DNA from: Paracoccus sp. SMMA_5_TC
Lineage (GTDB): Bacteria > Pseudomonadota > Alphaproteobacteria > Rhodobacterales > Rhodobacteraceae
Direction of reading: 5' to 3'
Length of the DNA: 64,000 nt
Assembly (NCBI RefSeq): GCF_009696685.2
Contig: NZ_CP102355.1
Location: 310,001 to 374,000 of the forward strand
Made by a program: the position numbers and the translations under genes. Shown one piece after another: positions 51,462 to 58,832 of this stretch. Numbering within the stretch: the first letter of the stretch is position 1; each line of letters starts with the position of its first letter. The notes below the pieces were generated by a model, which saw only the letters and a list, made by a program, of their open reading frames with translations, ran no database searches and was not told the origin of the DNA.

Positions 51462-52556
51462 TCAGGCCATCCCGCCGGCCACCAGCCGCGCCGCCAGGTG
51501 GGCAAAGGCCTCGGCCACAGGACCGCTGCCAGCCGCGACCGGGATGCCGGCATCCCCCGCCAGCCGCAGGTCCAGATCCAGCGGGATCTCGCCCAGGAAG
51601 GGCAGATCCAGCGCCCGGGCCTCGGCCGCGACACCGCCATGGCCGAACAGATGCGCCTCGTGCCCGCAGTTGGGGCAGACATAACTGGACATGTTCTCGA
51701 CCAGGCCCAGCACCGGGGTCTTGAGCTTGCCGAACATGTCGATGGCACGGCGCGCGTCGATCAGCGCCACGTCCTGCGGCGTCGAGACAATGATCGCCCC
51801 CGTCACCCGCGCCTTCTGGCACAGCGACAGCTGCACATCCCCCGTGCCCGGCGGCAGGTCCACCAGCAGCACATCCAGCCGGCCCCATTTGACCTGGGTC
51901 AGCATCTGTTGCAGCGCCCCCATCAGCATGGGCCCGCGCCAGACGACCGCCTCGCCTGCCTTCATCATCAGTCCCAGCGACATCACCGTGACGCCATGGG
52001 CGTGCAGGGGTTCGATCGTCTCGCCGTCGCTTTTCGGCCGCTGTCCGGTCAGCCCCAGCATCTGCGGCTGCGACGGCCCATAGATATCGGCATCCAGCAG
52101 CCCGACCCGACGGCCCTGTCGCGCCAGCGCCACGGCCAGATTGGCCGTCAAGGTCGATTTTCCGACCCCGCCCTTGCCCGAGCCGATGGCCAGGATGCGA
52201 TCAACACCGCTGACCGGTGCCGGCCCCGCCTGCGGCGTGGGGTGGCGGCCGATCTTCAGCGACGGCGCATCGGCCCGGGGTGCGGCCGGGGGCGTGGTGC
52301 CGGCAGGGGCCGAAGGCGCGGTGGTGACGATCTGCACCTTTTCGACCCCCGGCAGCTCGGCAAGCCGCCGCTGGGCCTCGGCCTCGACCCGGCCCAGATT
52401 GCGTGCATAGGCGGCGTCCGGCGCCTCGATGACAAAGCGGACCACCCCCGATTCGACGCCCAGCGCGCGGACGAAATCCCGCGAAACCAGGTTTCCGCCC
52501 CCCGGCACATCGATCGCGGCAAGCACTTCAAGCACACGTTCTCGTGAGATGGTCAT
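51462..52556 (-). CDS. mrp: Mrp/ApbC-family iron-sulfur cluster carrier ATPase
   Basis: P-loop ATPase that carries and delivers [4Fe-4S] clusters. The 364-residue product has an N-terminal MIP18-like domain (about 1-90), an Ala/Pro linker, the deviant Walker A GSGKGGVGKSTLTANLAV, DADIYGPSQPQMLG, VDLPPGTGDVQLSL, and the CxxC of YVCPNCGHEAHLFG that binds the cluster. The start at MTISRERVLE fits the family. It is divergent from the DUF1127/sRNA locus. Confidence 0.95.
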   Translation of the reverse strand: MTISRERVLEVLAAIDVPGGGNLVSRDFVRALGVESGVVRFVIEAPDAAYARNLGRVEAEAQRRLAELPGVEKVQIVTTAPSAPAGTTPPAAPRADAPSLKIGRHPTPQAGPAPVSGVDRILAIGSGKGGVGKSTLTANLAVALARQGRRVGLLDADIYGPSQPQMLGLTGQRPKSDGETIEPLHAHGVTVMSLGLMMKAGEAVVWRGPMLMGALQQMLTQVKWGRLDVLLVDLPPGTGDVQLSLCQKARVTGAIIVSTPQDVALIDARRAIDMFGKLKTPVLGLVENMSSYVCPNCGHEAHLFGHGGVAAEARALDLPFLGEIPLDLDLRLAGDAGIPVAAGSGPVAEAFAHLAARLVAGGMA

Positions 52557-52743
52557 GGCGGTCCCCGTCTTTCGGCGCCACCAACATCGCAATTCGCCAC
52601 CCGCTGGGCAAGGCGGTGAAATCGCGCATTTCCGCCAAACCCCTGTGACCCCGCGTAAAATCGTTGTTAGCGCCATCAGAATCGCGAAAGTCTTGTTACG
52701 GTTTTGTAAAAATGGCGCCTTATTAACGATTTGTGACCGCATT

Positions 52744-52772
52744 TTGAGCAAGCCATTCCGATACTGCATAGC
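52744..52772 (+). promoter_or_regulatory. Possible stress-type promoter of the DUF1127-sRNA locus
   Basis: TTGAGC, a 17-bp spacer and CATAGC lie 111 bp before the DUF1127 ATG. The homologous Rhodobacter sphaeroides locus is driven by RpoHI/RpoHII. The match here is only suggestive. Confidence 0.3.
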
Positions 52773-52882
52773 AGCATCTCGCCCCGCAGCCATTGTGCAA
52801 ATGCAGAAACAGCGCCATCTTGGCTTCAACAGCGCGGCACCCGAAACCCCGCCGCGCCAGACGAAAGACCGAAGGTAAGAAG

Positions 52883-53110
52883 ATGGCTGTTCTTGATCTG
52901 ATCCATGGCGCGCAGCGCAGCGAAACCGGCCTGATCGGCACGATTTCCGGCTTCATCGCAAATGCCCGCGACTACATGGCCCGCCGCGCCCTCTACAACC
53001 AGACCGTCCGCGAACTGCGCGGGCTGAGCACGCGCGAACTGGCCGATCTGGGCCTGACCCCGTCCAGCCTGACCAGCGTCGCCTATGAAGCGGCCTGGGG
53101 GCGCAAGTAA
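52883..53110 (+). CDS. DUF1127 small protein heading a CcsR-type sRNA array (CcaF1-like)
   Basis: The 75-residue protein has a helical N-terminal region and the DUF1127 core, with ARDYMARRALYNQTVRELRG followed by LSTRELADLGLTPSSLTSVA. In Rhodobacter sphaeroides the equivalent small DUF1127 protein CcaF1 binds RNA and affects maturation of the CcsR sRNAs encoded behind it. The same gene order here supports that role. GAAGG precedes the ATG. The first hairpin of the sRNA array begins 11 bp after the stop, so the sRNAs are probably cut from the same transcript. Confidence 0.88.
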   Translation: MAVLDLIHGAQRSETGLIGTISGFIANARDYMARRALYNQTVRELRGLSTRELADLGLTPSSLTSVAYEAAWGRK

Positions 53111-53120
53111 GTTTCCCTTT

Positions 53121-53191
53121 CCGGACCCCTCCTCCTCCCTGGGTCCGGGTTTCGGCGGCATCCTCCCTCCCTCCTCCCTGAGGGTGCCGCC
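53121..53191 (+). ncRNA. CcsR-type sRNA unit 1
   Basis: Hairpin A is CCGGACCC/GGGTCCGG (8 bp) with loop CTCCTCCTCCCT. Hairpin B is GGCGGCA/TGCCGCC (53154-53191), extended by about four inner pairs. Both loops contain CCTCCTCCC. The unit is 71 nt and begins 11 bp after the DUF1127 stop. Confidence 0.82.
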
Positions 53192-53200
53192 AGGAAAGCC

Positions 53201-53235
53201 GGCAGCAGCTTCCACCAGATGGCGAAGCTGCTGCC
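53201..53235 (+). other. Strong hairpin without the CCTCCTCCC motif between sRNA units 1 and 2
   Basis: GGCAGCAGCTT and AAGCTGCTGCC form a perfect 11-bp stem with a 13-base loop lacking the array motif. It could be a processing signal for RNase cleavage or a partial terminator. Its role is unknown. Confidence 0.6.
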
Positions 53236-53244
53236 ACAGATACC

Positions 53245-53317
53245 GCGAAACCCTTCCCTCCTCCCCGGGTTTCGCAGTTCAGGCGGCAGACTCTCCCTCC
53301 TCCCCGAGGATGCCGCC
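53245..53317 (+). ncRNA. CcsR-type sRNA unit 2
   Basis: Hairpin A is GCGAAACCC/GGGTTTCGC (9 bp perfect) with loop TTCCCTCCTCCCC. Hairpin B is GGCGGCA/TGCCGCC (53282-53317) with inner CTC/GAG pairs. The unit spans 73 nt. Confidence 0.82.
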
Positions 53318-53328
53318 ATCCTTACGGC

Positions 53329-53399
53329 GAAGCCCCTCCTCCTCCCTGGGCTTCCCGGTTCCGGCGGCGCCCCGTCTCCTCCTCCCTGGGGGCGCCGCC
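53329..53399 (+). ncRNA. CcsR-type sRNA unit 3
   Basis: Hairpin A is GAAGCCC/GGGCTTC with loop CTCCTCCTCCCT. Hairpin B is GGCGGCGCCCC/GGGGCGCCGCC (11 bp, 53363-53399). The unit spans 71 nt. A small GCGCC-GCAA-GGCGC hairpin follows at 53409-53422. Confidence 0.82.
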
Positions 53400-53429
53400 T
53401 TGAAATACGCGCCGCAAGGCGCAGGAATG

Positions 53430-53497
53430 CGACGGCCTCTCCTCCTCCCTGGGCTGTCGATACGCGGCGATGGCGCCCTCCTCCCTGCCATTGCCGC
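53430..53497 (+). ncRNA. CcsR-type sRNA unit 4
   Basis: Hairpin A is CGACGGCC/GGCTGTCG with one G-U pair. Hairpin B is GCGGCGATGGC/GCCATTGCCGC (11 bp with one G-U, 53464-53497) and loop GCCCTCCTCCCT. The unit spans 68 nt. Confidence 0.8.
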
Positions 53498-53503
53498 ATC
53501 CAT

Positions 53504-53574
53504 ACGCGGCCCCTCCTCCTCCCTGGGCCAGCGTTGTGCGGCGGCGCCCCCTCCTCCTCCCTGGGCGTCGCCGC
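53504..53574 (+). ncRNA. CcsR-type sRNA unit 5
   Basis: Hairpin A is ACGC+GGCCC/GGGCC+GCGT with a single-base bulge. Hairpin B is a 12-bp stem with one G-U pair (53538-53574), directly followed by TTTT. The unit spans 71 nt and its second hairpin doubles as the terminator of the locus. Confidence 0.8.
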
Positions 53575-53578
53575 TTTT
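53538..53578 (+). terminator. Intrinsic terminator of the DUF1127-sRNA operon
   Basis: GCGGCGGCGCCC pairs with GGGCGTCGCCGC (one G-U) and is followed by TTTTCATTTC. It is the only hairpin of the array with a T tract, so it probably ends the whole transcript, 32 bp before the rlmJ ATG. Confidence 0.78.
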
Positions 53579-53609
53579 CATTTCGACATGCGCGGGCTAA
53601 GCGGGGCGG

Positions 53610-54386
53610 ATGTTGTCCTATCAGCACGCCTTTCACGCCGGTAACCTGGCCGATCTGCACAAGCACGCGCTGCTGGCGTGGATGCTGGATTACCTGACCC
53701 GCAAGCCGAAACCGATCAGCTATCTGGAAACCCATGCCGGGCGCGGCCTTTACGACCTGGCCGGGGCCGAGGCAGACAAGACCGGCGAGGCCGCGCAGGG
53801 CATCCGGCGCGCGCTGGATCAGGGTTGGCTGGCCGCCGATCATCCGTTGATGCGGGCGCTGTCGGCGATCCGGGCTGCGCACGGACCCCACGCCTATCCG
53901 GGATCGCCGCTGATCGCGCACCATTTCCTGCGCCCCGGCGATGTCGCGCATCTGGCCGAGCTGCATCCGGGCGAACACCAGGCCCTGGCGGCAGTGGCGG
54001 GCTTTGCGCATCTGCACCGTCAGGACGGCTTCCGGATGGCGCAGGCACTGTGCCCGCCGACCCCGCGCCGGGGGCTGCTGCTGATCGACCCCAGCTATGA
54101 GCTCAAGACAGACTATTCCGCGATCCCCGGCCAGATCGCCAAACTGGCGCGAAAGTGGAACGTCGGCGTGATTGCATTGTGGTATCCGCTGCTGCGCGAC
54201 GACCGCCACCGGCCGATGCTGGCGGCGCTGGCGAACAACCATCCGCAGGCGCTGCGCTCGGAAGTGGGCTTTCCGCCGGCGCGCCCCGGTCACGGCATGA
54301 TCGGATCGGGCATGTTCGTCGTGAACCCGCCCTTTGGTCTTGATGACGAAGCACGGCGCCTGCGCGCCATCTATGACAGGCTGTAG
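53610..54386 (+). CDS. rlmJ: 23S rRNA (adenine2030-N6)-methyltransferase RlmJ
   Basis: Methylates N6 of A2030 in 23S rRNA. The 258-residue product begins MLSYQHAFHAGNLADLHKHA, the hallmark N terminus, then ETHAGRGLYDL, and the catalytic DPSYE in LLIDPSYELKTDY. GGMFVVNPPF-like sequence closes the Rossmann domain. The 3' end overlaps the convergent ampD gene by 16 bp. Confidence 0.93.
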   Translation: MLSYQHAFHAGNLADLHKHALLAWMLDYLTRKPKPISYLETHAGRGLYDLAGAEADKTGEAAQGIRRALDQGWLAADHPLMRALSAIRAAHGPHAYPGSPLIAHHFLRPGDVAHLAELHPGEHQALAAVAGFAHLHRQDGFRMAQALCPPTPRRGLLLIDPSYELKTDYSAIPGQIAKLARKWNVGVIALWYPLLRDDRHRPMLAALANNHPQALRSEVGFPPARPGHGMIGSGMFVVNPPFGLDDEARRLRAIYDRL

Positions 54387-54997
54387 GCAAGGCCGGCCGC
54401 CAGCCGGCGGTCGGTTTCATCCTCGGGGCCGCGCGCCCAGGGCCGGAACCGCAGCCGGAATGCCGCCAGCCGGCCCGGACCCGGCGGATAGCCGATGCGT
54501 GTCAGGCTGTCCTCCAGCGGCAGATCGGCGCCGGGCTGCGGCCAGACCGCCAGCCCTTGCAGCGCCAGCCGCCGCCAGTCGAAGCGCGGGCCGGGGTCGA
54601 TCTTGCGGTCGGGCGCCATGTCGGAATGCGCGATCACCCCGGCGGCCGGGATCTGCCAGCGCGCCATCACCGCGCGCAGCAGCACCTCCAGCGCGGCCAT
54701 CTGCGGTTCGGGAAAGGGTCGGTCGCCGGGATTGGCCAATTCGATGCCGATGCTGCGGGAATTGACATCCGCCTGCCCCTGCCAGGAGCCGGCGCCGGCG
54801 TGCCATGCGCGGCGATCCTCGGCCACAAGCGCCTCGGTCAGTCCGGATTCATGGATCAGCCAATGGGCGCTGACTTCGGCCAGCGGATCGCACAGCCGCG
54901 CGCGCGCCTGGGCGGCATCAGCCATGCCGGTGTAGTGCAGGACCACCAGCGTTGGCCGCTGCCCGCGCCGATCCCCGTGATTGGGCGACAGGCTCAA
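54371..54997 (-). CDS. ampD: N-acetylmuramoyl-L-alanine amidase, AmpD type
   Basis: Zinc amidase that cleaves anhydromuropeptides for peptidoglycan recycling. Zinc ligands are visible in VVLHYTGM and IAHSDMAPDRKIDPG, with the family segments AHWLIHESG and SIGIELANPGD. No ATG or GTG precedes the conserved SPNHGDRR region. A TTG at 54997 overlaps the upstream lipoprotein stop as TTGA and gives 208 residues. No signal peptide is seen, which fits the cytoplasmic AmpD. Confidence 0.88.
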   Translation of the reverse strand: MSLSPNHGDRRGQRPTLVVLHYTGMADAAQARARLCDPLAEVSAHWLIHESGLTEALVAEDRRAWHAGAGSWQGQADVNSRSIGIELANPGDRPFPEPQMAALEVLLRAVMARWQIPAAGVIAHSDMAPDRKIDPGPRFDWRRLALQGLAVWPQPGADLPLEDSLTRIGYPPGPGRLAAFRLRFRPWARGPEDETDRRLAAGLAYSLS

Positions 54998-55572
54998 AGC
55001 CTGGGCTGGCGATAGGGCGCGGGATCCCAGCCGCAGACATAGCCGTCGCCGTCGGGATCCATGCCGCGCGGATCGATCAGCGGGCCGCCGGCGGCCAGAA
55101 ATGCGGCCTGCGCCGCGGCAGCATCGGCAAAACCGCGGCAAAGGCGCATCGCCGCCGCATCCGAGCCGCCGCTGCGCGGATACACCCGGGTTCCGGGTGC
55201 ATGCGTCTGCTGATGGGCATAACGCACCAGCATCGGCGTGGGACCGTTCGCCGGCGCCGCAGCAACCGTCGCCGGCGCGGGCTGCGCCGCCGGGCGTTGG
55301 CTGACCCTTACGGTTCCCGGCGCGACCTGACGGCGCGCGGTCGTGCCGGCGATATCGGCAGCAGTCGGCGCCTGCACCGGCAGCGCCAGCGGGATCACCG
55401 GCGGCACCGCCGCCCGACCCTGCAAGGCGGCCTCGCGCTGTTGGACATAGGCCGCATAGCGCGAGCCGTTGTGCATGGCGCTGTAATTCGGGTTCCAGCC
55501 GGTGTTTTCGGCACAGGCTGCCAGGCACAGCAGCCCTGCGCCCAGCATGCCCAGTCGCGCGATCTTGGCCAT
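54994..55572 (-). CDS. Lipoprotein with C-terminal excalibur-like motif
   Basis: The 192-residue precursor has a lipobox (LLCLAAC, about residues 16-22), an Ala/Pro-rich linker and a conserved end. The end holds MRLCRGFADAAAAQ and then DPDGDGYVCGWDP, which resembles the excalibur DxDGDGxxC calcium-binding motif. GGAGGAAGTG before the ATG fixes the start. Its stop overlaps the TTG of ampD, so they are co-translated. It may bind the envelope, but the function is unknown. Confidence 0.75.
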   Translation of the reverse strand: MAKIARLGMLGAGLLCLAACAENTGWNPNYSAMHNGSRYAAYVQQREAALQGRAAVPPVIPLALPVQAPTAADIAGTTARRQVAPGTVRVSQRPAAQPAPATVAAAPANGPTPMLVRYAHQQTHAPGTRVYPRSGGSDAAAMRLCRGFADAAAAQAAFLAAGGPLIDPRGMDPDGDGYVCGWDPAPYRQPRL

Positions 55573-55594
55573 CACTTCCTCCGCTTGGCGCCGG

Positions 55595-57079
55595 TCACCA
55601 CCAGCGCGGGGGTTTCGCGTCGAAGCCTGCCGCAGTTTCCAGCACCTGCGCAAGGTTCAAAAGCCCGCCTTCGTCCCAGGGTCGGCCGATCAGCTGCATC
55701 CCCAGCGGCAAGCCCTGAGCGTTCAGCGCCACCGGCACCGAAATGCCCGGCAGCCCGGCAAGGTTCAGCGTCACGGTGAACACGTCGTTCAGATACATCT
55801 CGACGGGGTTGGCGTCATTGGCCGAACCCAGGGCAAAGGCGGCGCTGGGGGTGGTCGGCGCCAGGATGGCATCGACGCCGGCGGCATAGGCCTGGTCGAA
55901 ATCGCGCTTGATCAGCGCGCGGACCTTGCGCGCACGGTTGTAATAGGCGTCGTAGAAGCCGGCCGACAGCACATAGGTGCCGATCATGATGCGGCGCTGC
56001 ACCTCGGGGCCGAAGCCCTCGGCGCGGGTCTTTTCATACATCTCGACCACGCCATCGCCGGCATCCAGCCGGGCGCGGCGGCCATAGCGCACGCCGTCAT
56101 AGCGGGCCAGGTTCGAGGAAGCCTCGGCCGGGGCGATCACGTAATAGGCCGGCAGCGCGTATTTCGTATGCGGCAGGCTGATATCGACGATCTGGGCACC
56201 GGCGTCCTTCAGCATCTCGGCGGTGCGCGACCACAGCGCGTCGATTTCATCCGACAGGCCGTCGATGCGATATTCGCGGGGAATCCCGATGCGCTTGCCG
56301 CGGATGTCGCCGGACAGCGCGGCTTCGTAATCGGGCACCGGGCGGTCGGCGCTGGTCGAATCCCTTGGATCGACCGAAGCCATCGCCCCCAGCATGATCG
56401 CGGCGTCGCGCACGGTCTTGGTGATCGGCCCGGCCTGATCCAGCGAGCTGGCATAGGCGATCACCCCCCAGCGGCTGACGCGGCCATAGGTCGGGCGCAG
56501 CCCCACCGTGCCGGTGAAGGCCGCCGGCTGGCGGATCGAGCCGCCGGTGTCGGTCGCGGTCGCCCCCAGGCACAGATCGGCCGCCACCGCCGCCGCCGAG
56601 CCCCCCGACGAGCCGCCGGCCGTGCGCGCCACGCCATCGCCCAGCTTCCAAGGGTTGACGGTCGCGCCATAGACGCTGTGTTCGGTGGACGAGCCCATGC
56701 CGAATTCGTCCTGGTTCAGCTTGCCCAGCATGACCGCGCCCTGATCCCACAGGTTCTGGGTGACAGTCGATTCATAGGGCGGGCAAAAACCCTCGAGGAT
56801 CCGGCTGGCCGACTGGCTGGGCACATCGCGCACGCAGAACAGATCCTTGACCCCCACGGGGATCCCGGTCATCGGCGCGGCCTCGCCGGCGCGCAGGCGC
56901 TGATCGGCCGCCCGCGCCATCTCGCGCGCCTTTTCGGGGGTGTTGTGGACAAAGGCGTTCAGCGCGCCCGAATCTTCGATGGCGTTCAGGCAGGCTTCGG
57001 TCAGTTCGACGGCGGTGATGTCGCCCCGGGCCAGCGCGTCGCGGGCCTGGGCAATGGTCATGCGGTTCGGTTCGGTCAT
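55595..57079 (-). CDS. gatA: Aspartyl/glutamyl-tRNA amidotransferase subunit A
   Basis: Amidase subunit that makes ammonia for converting Glu-tRNA-Gln (and Asp-tRNA-Asn) to the amide. The 494-residue product has the catalytic Lys in [11 protein letters not shown] and the Ser-cisSer-Ser amidase signature region [17 protein letters not shown] with GSIRQPA. The ATG overlaps the gatC stop as ATGA. gatB is not in this window. Confidence 0.96.
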   Translation of the reverse strand: MTEPNRMTIAQARDALARGDITAVELTEACLNAIEDSGALNAFVHNTPEKAREMARAADQRLRAGEAAPMTGIPVGVKDLFCVRDVPSQSASRILEGFCPPYESTVTQNLWDQGAVMLGKLNQDEFGMGSSTEHSVYGATVNPWKLGDGVARTAGGSSGGSAAAVAADLCLGATATDTGGSIRQPAAFTGTVGLRPTYGRVSRWGVIAYASSLDQAGPITKTVRDAAIMLGAMASVDPRDSTSADRPVPDYEAALSGDIRGKRIGIPREYRIDGLSDEIDALWSRTAEMLKDAGAQIVDISLPHTKYALPAYYVIAPAEASSNLARYDGVRYGRRARLDAGDGVVEMYEKTRAEGFGPEVQRRIMIGTYVLSAGFYDAYYNRARKVRALIKRDFDQAYAAGVDAILAPTTPSAAFALGSANDANPVEMYLNDVFTVTLNLAGLPGISVPVALNAQGLPLGMQLIGRPWDEGGLLNLAQVLETAAGFDAKPPRWW

Positions 57080-57363
57080 TCCACCACCTTCGGCACGGCA
57101 AAGAAACCCTCGCGCGCATCGGGCGCGTTCTTCAGGATCAGATCCTGCATGTTGCCGTCGGTCACGACATCCTCGCGGCGCTTGAGCCGCATCGGCTCGA
57201 CCCCGGTCATCGGCTCGACGCCATCGACATCGACCTCGTTCAACTGTTCCATGAAATGCAGGATACCGTTCAGCTGCTGCGCCAAAGCGGGCAGGTCGGC
57301 GTCCTTGACCGCGATGCGCGCCAGATGCGCGACCTTGCGGGCTTCATCCTGAGTGATCGCCAT
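57076..57363 (-). CDS. gatC: Aspartyl/glutamyl-tRNA amidotransferase subunit C
   Basis: Small subunit that wraps around GatA and stabilises the complex. The 95-residue product has [35 protein letters not shown] followed by the region [22 protein letters not shown], typical for GatC. It is the first gene of gatC-gatA and overlaps gatA by four bases. Confidence 0.95.
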   Translation of the reverse strand: MAITQDEARKVAHLARIAVKDADLPALAQQLNGILHFMEQLNEVDVDGVEPMTGVEPMRLKRREDVVTDGNMQDLILKNAPDAREGFFAVPKVVE

Positions 57364-57491
57364 GGGGGCTCCTTTCGCTTGCGCCGGGTTTAGCGCCGGG
57401 GCGCAGGGGGGGCAAGCGGCTGCGCAAGCGGAACTTTACGCCGCCCCCCGCCCTTGGCAGGATGAACGCACCGAACAGCAAGGAGCACGCG

Positions 57492-58184
57492 ATGAAACTG
57501 ACCTGGCTAGGCCATTCCGGTTTTCGGCTTGAAATCGAACGGGCGGTGATCCTGATCGACCCCTGGCTGTCGGGCAATCCGATGTTTCCGGCCGAACGCC
57601 GCGCCGAGGCCATCGGGGGCGCCACCCACATCCTGATCACCCATGGCCACGGCGACCATACCGGCGACACCATCGCCATCGCCCGCGAACTGGGCATCCC
57701 GGTGGTGGGCATCTATGACATTATCTCGACCTGGACCCGTCACGAGGGCATCGAGGGCATCGGCTACAACAAGGGCGGCACGGTGGATCTGGGCGGGGCC
57801 AGGGTGACCATGGTCAATGCCGCGCACTCCTCCTCCCTGGAGGGTGCCGAGGGGCCGGTCTATGCCGGCCACGAATCGGGCTACATGATCGCCGGCGAGG
57901 GCCATGTGATCTATGTGTCGGGCGACACCGACATCATGGCAGACATGGGCTGGATGGGGGAATATCACCGCCCCGACATCGGCATCCTGGCCTGCGGCGG
58001 CCATTTCACCATGGACATGGATCGCGCCGCCTGGGCCGCCCGCAAGTATTTCGATTTCAAGACCGTGATCCCCTGTCACTACCGCACCTTCCCGATGCTG
58101 GCGCAGGATGCCCGCGCGCTGCAGGCCGGGCTGCCGGGGGTCGCGGTGATCGAGCCCGAGGTGCTGCAACCGATCGTGATCTGA
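57492..58184 (+). CDS. UPF0173 metal-dependent hydrolase
   Basis: Metallo-beta-lactamase-fold hydrolase of the UPF0173 family. The 230-residue product begins MKLTWLGHSGFRLEIE and has the metal motif THGHGDHTGDT, NAAHSSSLEGAEGPVYAGHESG, YVSGDTDIMADM, and the late histidine in IPCHYRTFPML. The substrate is unknown. AAGGAG six bases before the ATG at 57492 decides the start over an upstream ATG at 57462. Confidence 0.93.
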   Translation: MKLTWLGHSGFRLEIERAVILIDPWLSGNPMFPAERRAEAIGGATHILITHGHGDHTGDTIAIARELGIPVVGIYDIISTWTRHEGIEGIGYNKGGTVDLGGARVTMVNAAHSSSLEGAEGPVYAGHESGYMIAGEGHVIYVSGDTDIMADMGWMGEYHRPDIGILACGGHFTMDMDRAAWAARKYFDFKTVIPCHYRTFPMLAQDARALQAGLPGVAVIEPEVLQPIVI

Positions 58185-58276
58185 GACGCACCGGCGACAG
58201 TTGCGCGCAGCCCCTTGCCGCCGCGCTGCCGGACGGGCTACAGGACGCGCTCGACCAAAACTGAAAGGAAAGCCGC

Positions 58277-58486
58277 ATGAAACTCAGCGCGCGCAACAGC
58301 TTCAAGGGCAAGATCGTCGCCCTGACCAAGGGCGCCACCACCGCCCATGTCCAGATCGACATCGGCAACGGCGCCGTCGTCACCTCGTCGATCACCAACG
58401 AGGCCGTGGATTCCCTGGGCCTGACCGTCGGCGGCGACGCCTATGCCGTCATCAAGGCATCGGATGTGATGGTCGCCATCGACTGA
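58277..58486 (+). CDS. Molybdenum-pterin/molybdate-binding protein (Mop domain)
   Basis: The 69-residue protein is a single Mop (TOBE-type) domain: KLSARNSFKGKIVALTKGAT, HVQIDIGNGAVVTSSITNEAV, LTVGGDAYAVIKASDVMVAID. Such molbindins bind molybdate as oligomers and buffer it for cofactor synthesis. AAAGGAAAG precedes the ATG. A hairpin follows the stop. No mod transport genes are adjacent. Confidence 0.92.
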   Translation: MKLSARNSFKGKIVALTKGATTAHVQIDIGNGAVVTSSITNEAVDSLGLTVGGDAYAVIKASDVMVAID

Positions 58487-58496
58487 TGACCGCCGC

Positions 58497-58521
58497 GCGT
58501 GCCGCAGCCATTGCGGCACGC
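58497..58521 (+). terminator. Stem-loop after the mop gene
   Basis: GCGTGCCGCA-GCCAT-TGCGGCACGC is a perfect 10-bp stem, 10 bp after the stop. The T tract is weak (ATTCCCC). It also lies beyond the 3' end of the convergent 45-codon gene at 58560 and could serve both. Confidence 0.6.
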
Positions 58522-58559
58522 ATTCCCCGACCGTGCGGGGTGCCTGCGATCCGGCCTGG

Positions 58560-58697
58560 TCAGGCAGGATCTTGCGCCGGACGGCGCGTCAGGCGCGCAA
58601 AACTGAAATAGCCATACATCTGATCAAGAACCGCAAGCGCCGGCAGGGTTTGCGCCGATGCCGCGGGTTGGGGGGTGATCTTCGGGGTCGTGTTCAT
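58560..58697 (-). CDS. Small 45-residue protein
   Basis: The frame encodes 45 residues: MNTTPKITPQPAASAQTLPA, then LAVLDQMYGYFSFARLTRRP and a short tail. GGAG lies seven bases before the ATG. The LAVLDQMYGYF segment looks amphipathic and purposeful, and I have an impression of similar short proteins in Rhodobacteraceae, though I cannot confirm that. It is on the sdh strand, 135 bp after sdhB, beyond a hairpin, and so is probably transcribed separately. The function is unknown. Confidence 0.6.
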   Translation of the reverse strand: MNTTPKITPQPAASAQTLPALAVLDQMYGYFSFARLTRRPAQDPA

Positions 58698-58786
58698 TGC
58701 TGCACTCCGGGGTCAGAAGCGATTTCCTCCCCGGAATGATATAATGCCGCGCGGCAACGTCTTACATCGCTGCGACGCGGCGTCAG

Positions 58787-58804
58787 CCTGCCGCCAGCGG
58801 CAGG
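58787..58804 (-). terminator. Stem-loop at the end of the sdh operon
   Basis: CCTGCCG-CCAG-CGGCAGG forms a 7-bp stem 28 bp after the sdhB stop. There is no T run. It is the best candidate for the transcript end. Confidence 0.45.
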
Positions 58805-58832
58805 GCCGCCATGTGCGCGCGGCATGACCGGG

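Larger units (their letters stand above)
53121..53578 (+). repeat. Tandem array of ten CCTCCTCCC-loop hairpins (CcsR/'cuckoo' RNA cluster)
   Basis: Ten stem-loops follow one another, and every loop contains CCTCCTCCC. They fall into five pairs. In most pairs a shorter first hairpin is followed by one built on a GGCGGC-like arm. Stem sequences differ between units but remain complementary, which is compensatory change and indicates selection on RNA structure. Two hairpins without the motif (53201-53235 and 53409-53422) sit between units. The loop sequence resembles the anti-Shine-Dalgarno end of 16S rRNA, so pairing with mRNA ribosome binding sites is a plausible mode of action. Confidence 0.88.

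Noticed and set aside
53121-53578. CRISPR array
   Set aside because: The repeated element is a short C-rich loop motif inside variable hairpins, with no constant 25-40 bp repeat, no unique equal-length spacers and no cas genes.
57828-57842. Another CCTCCTCCC hairpin-like site
   Set aside because: It lies inside the UPF0173 hydrolase coding sequence, where it encodes the conserved SSSL stretch, and it forms no comparable stem.
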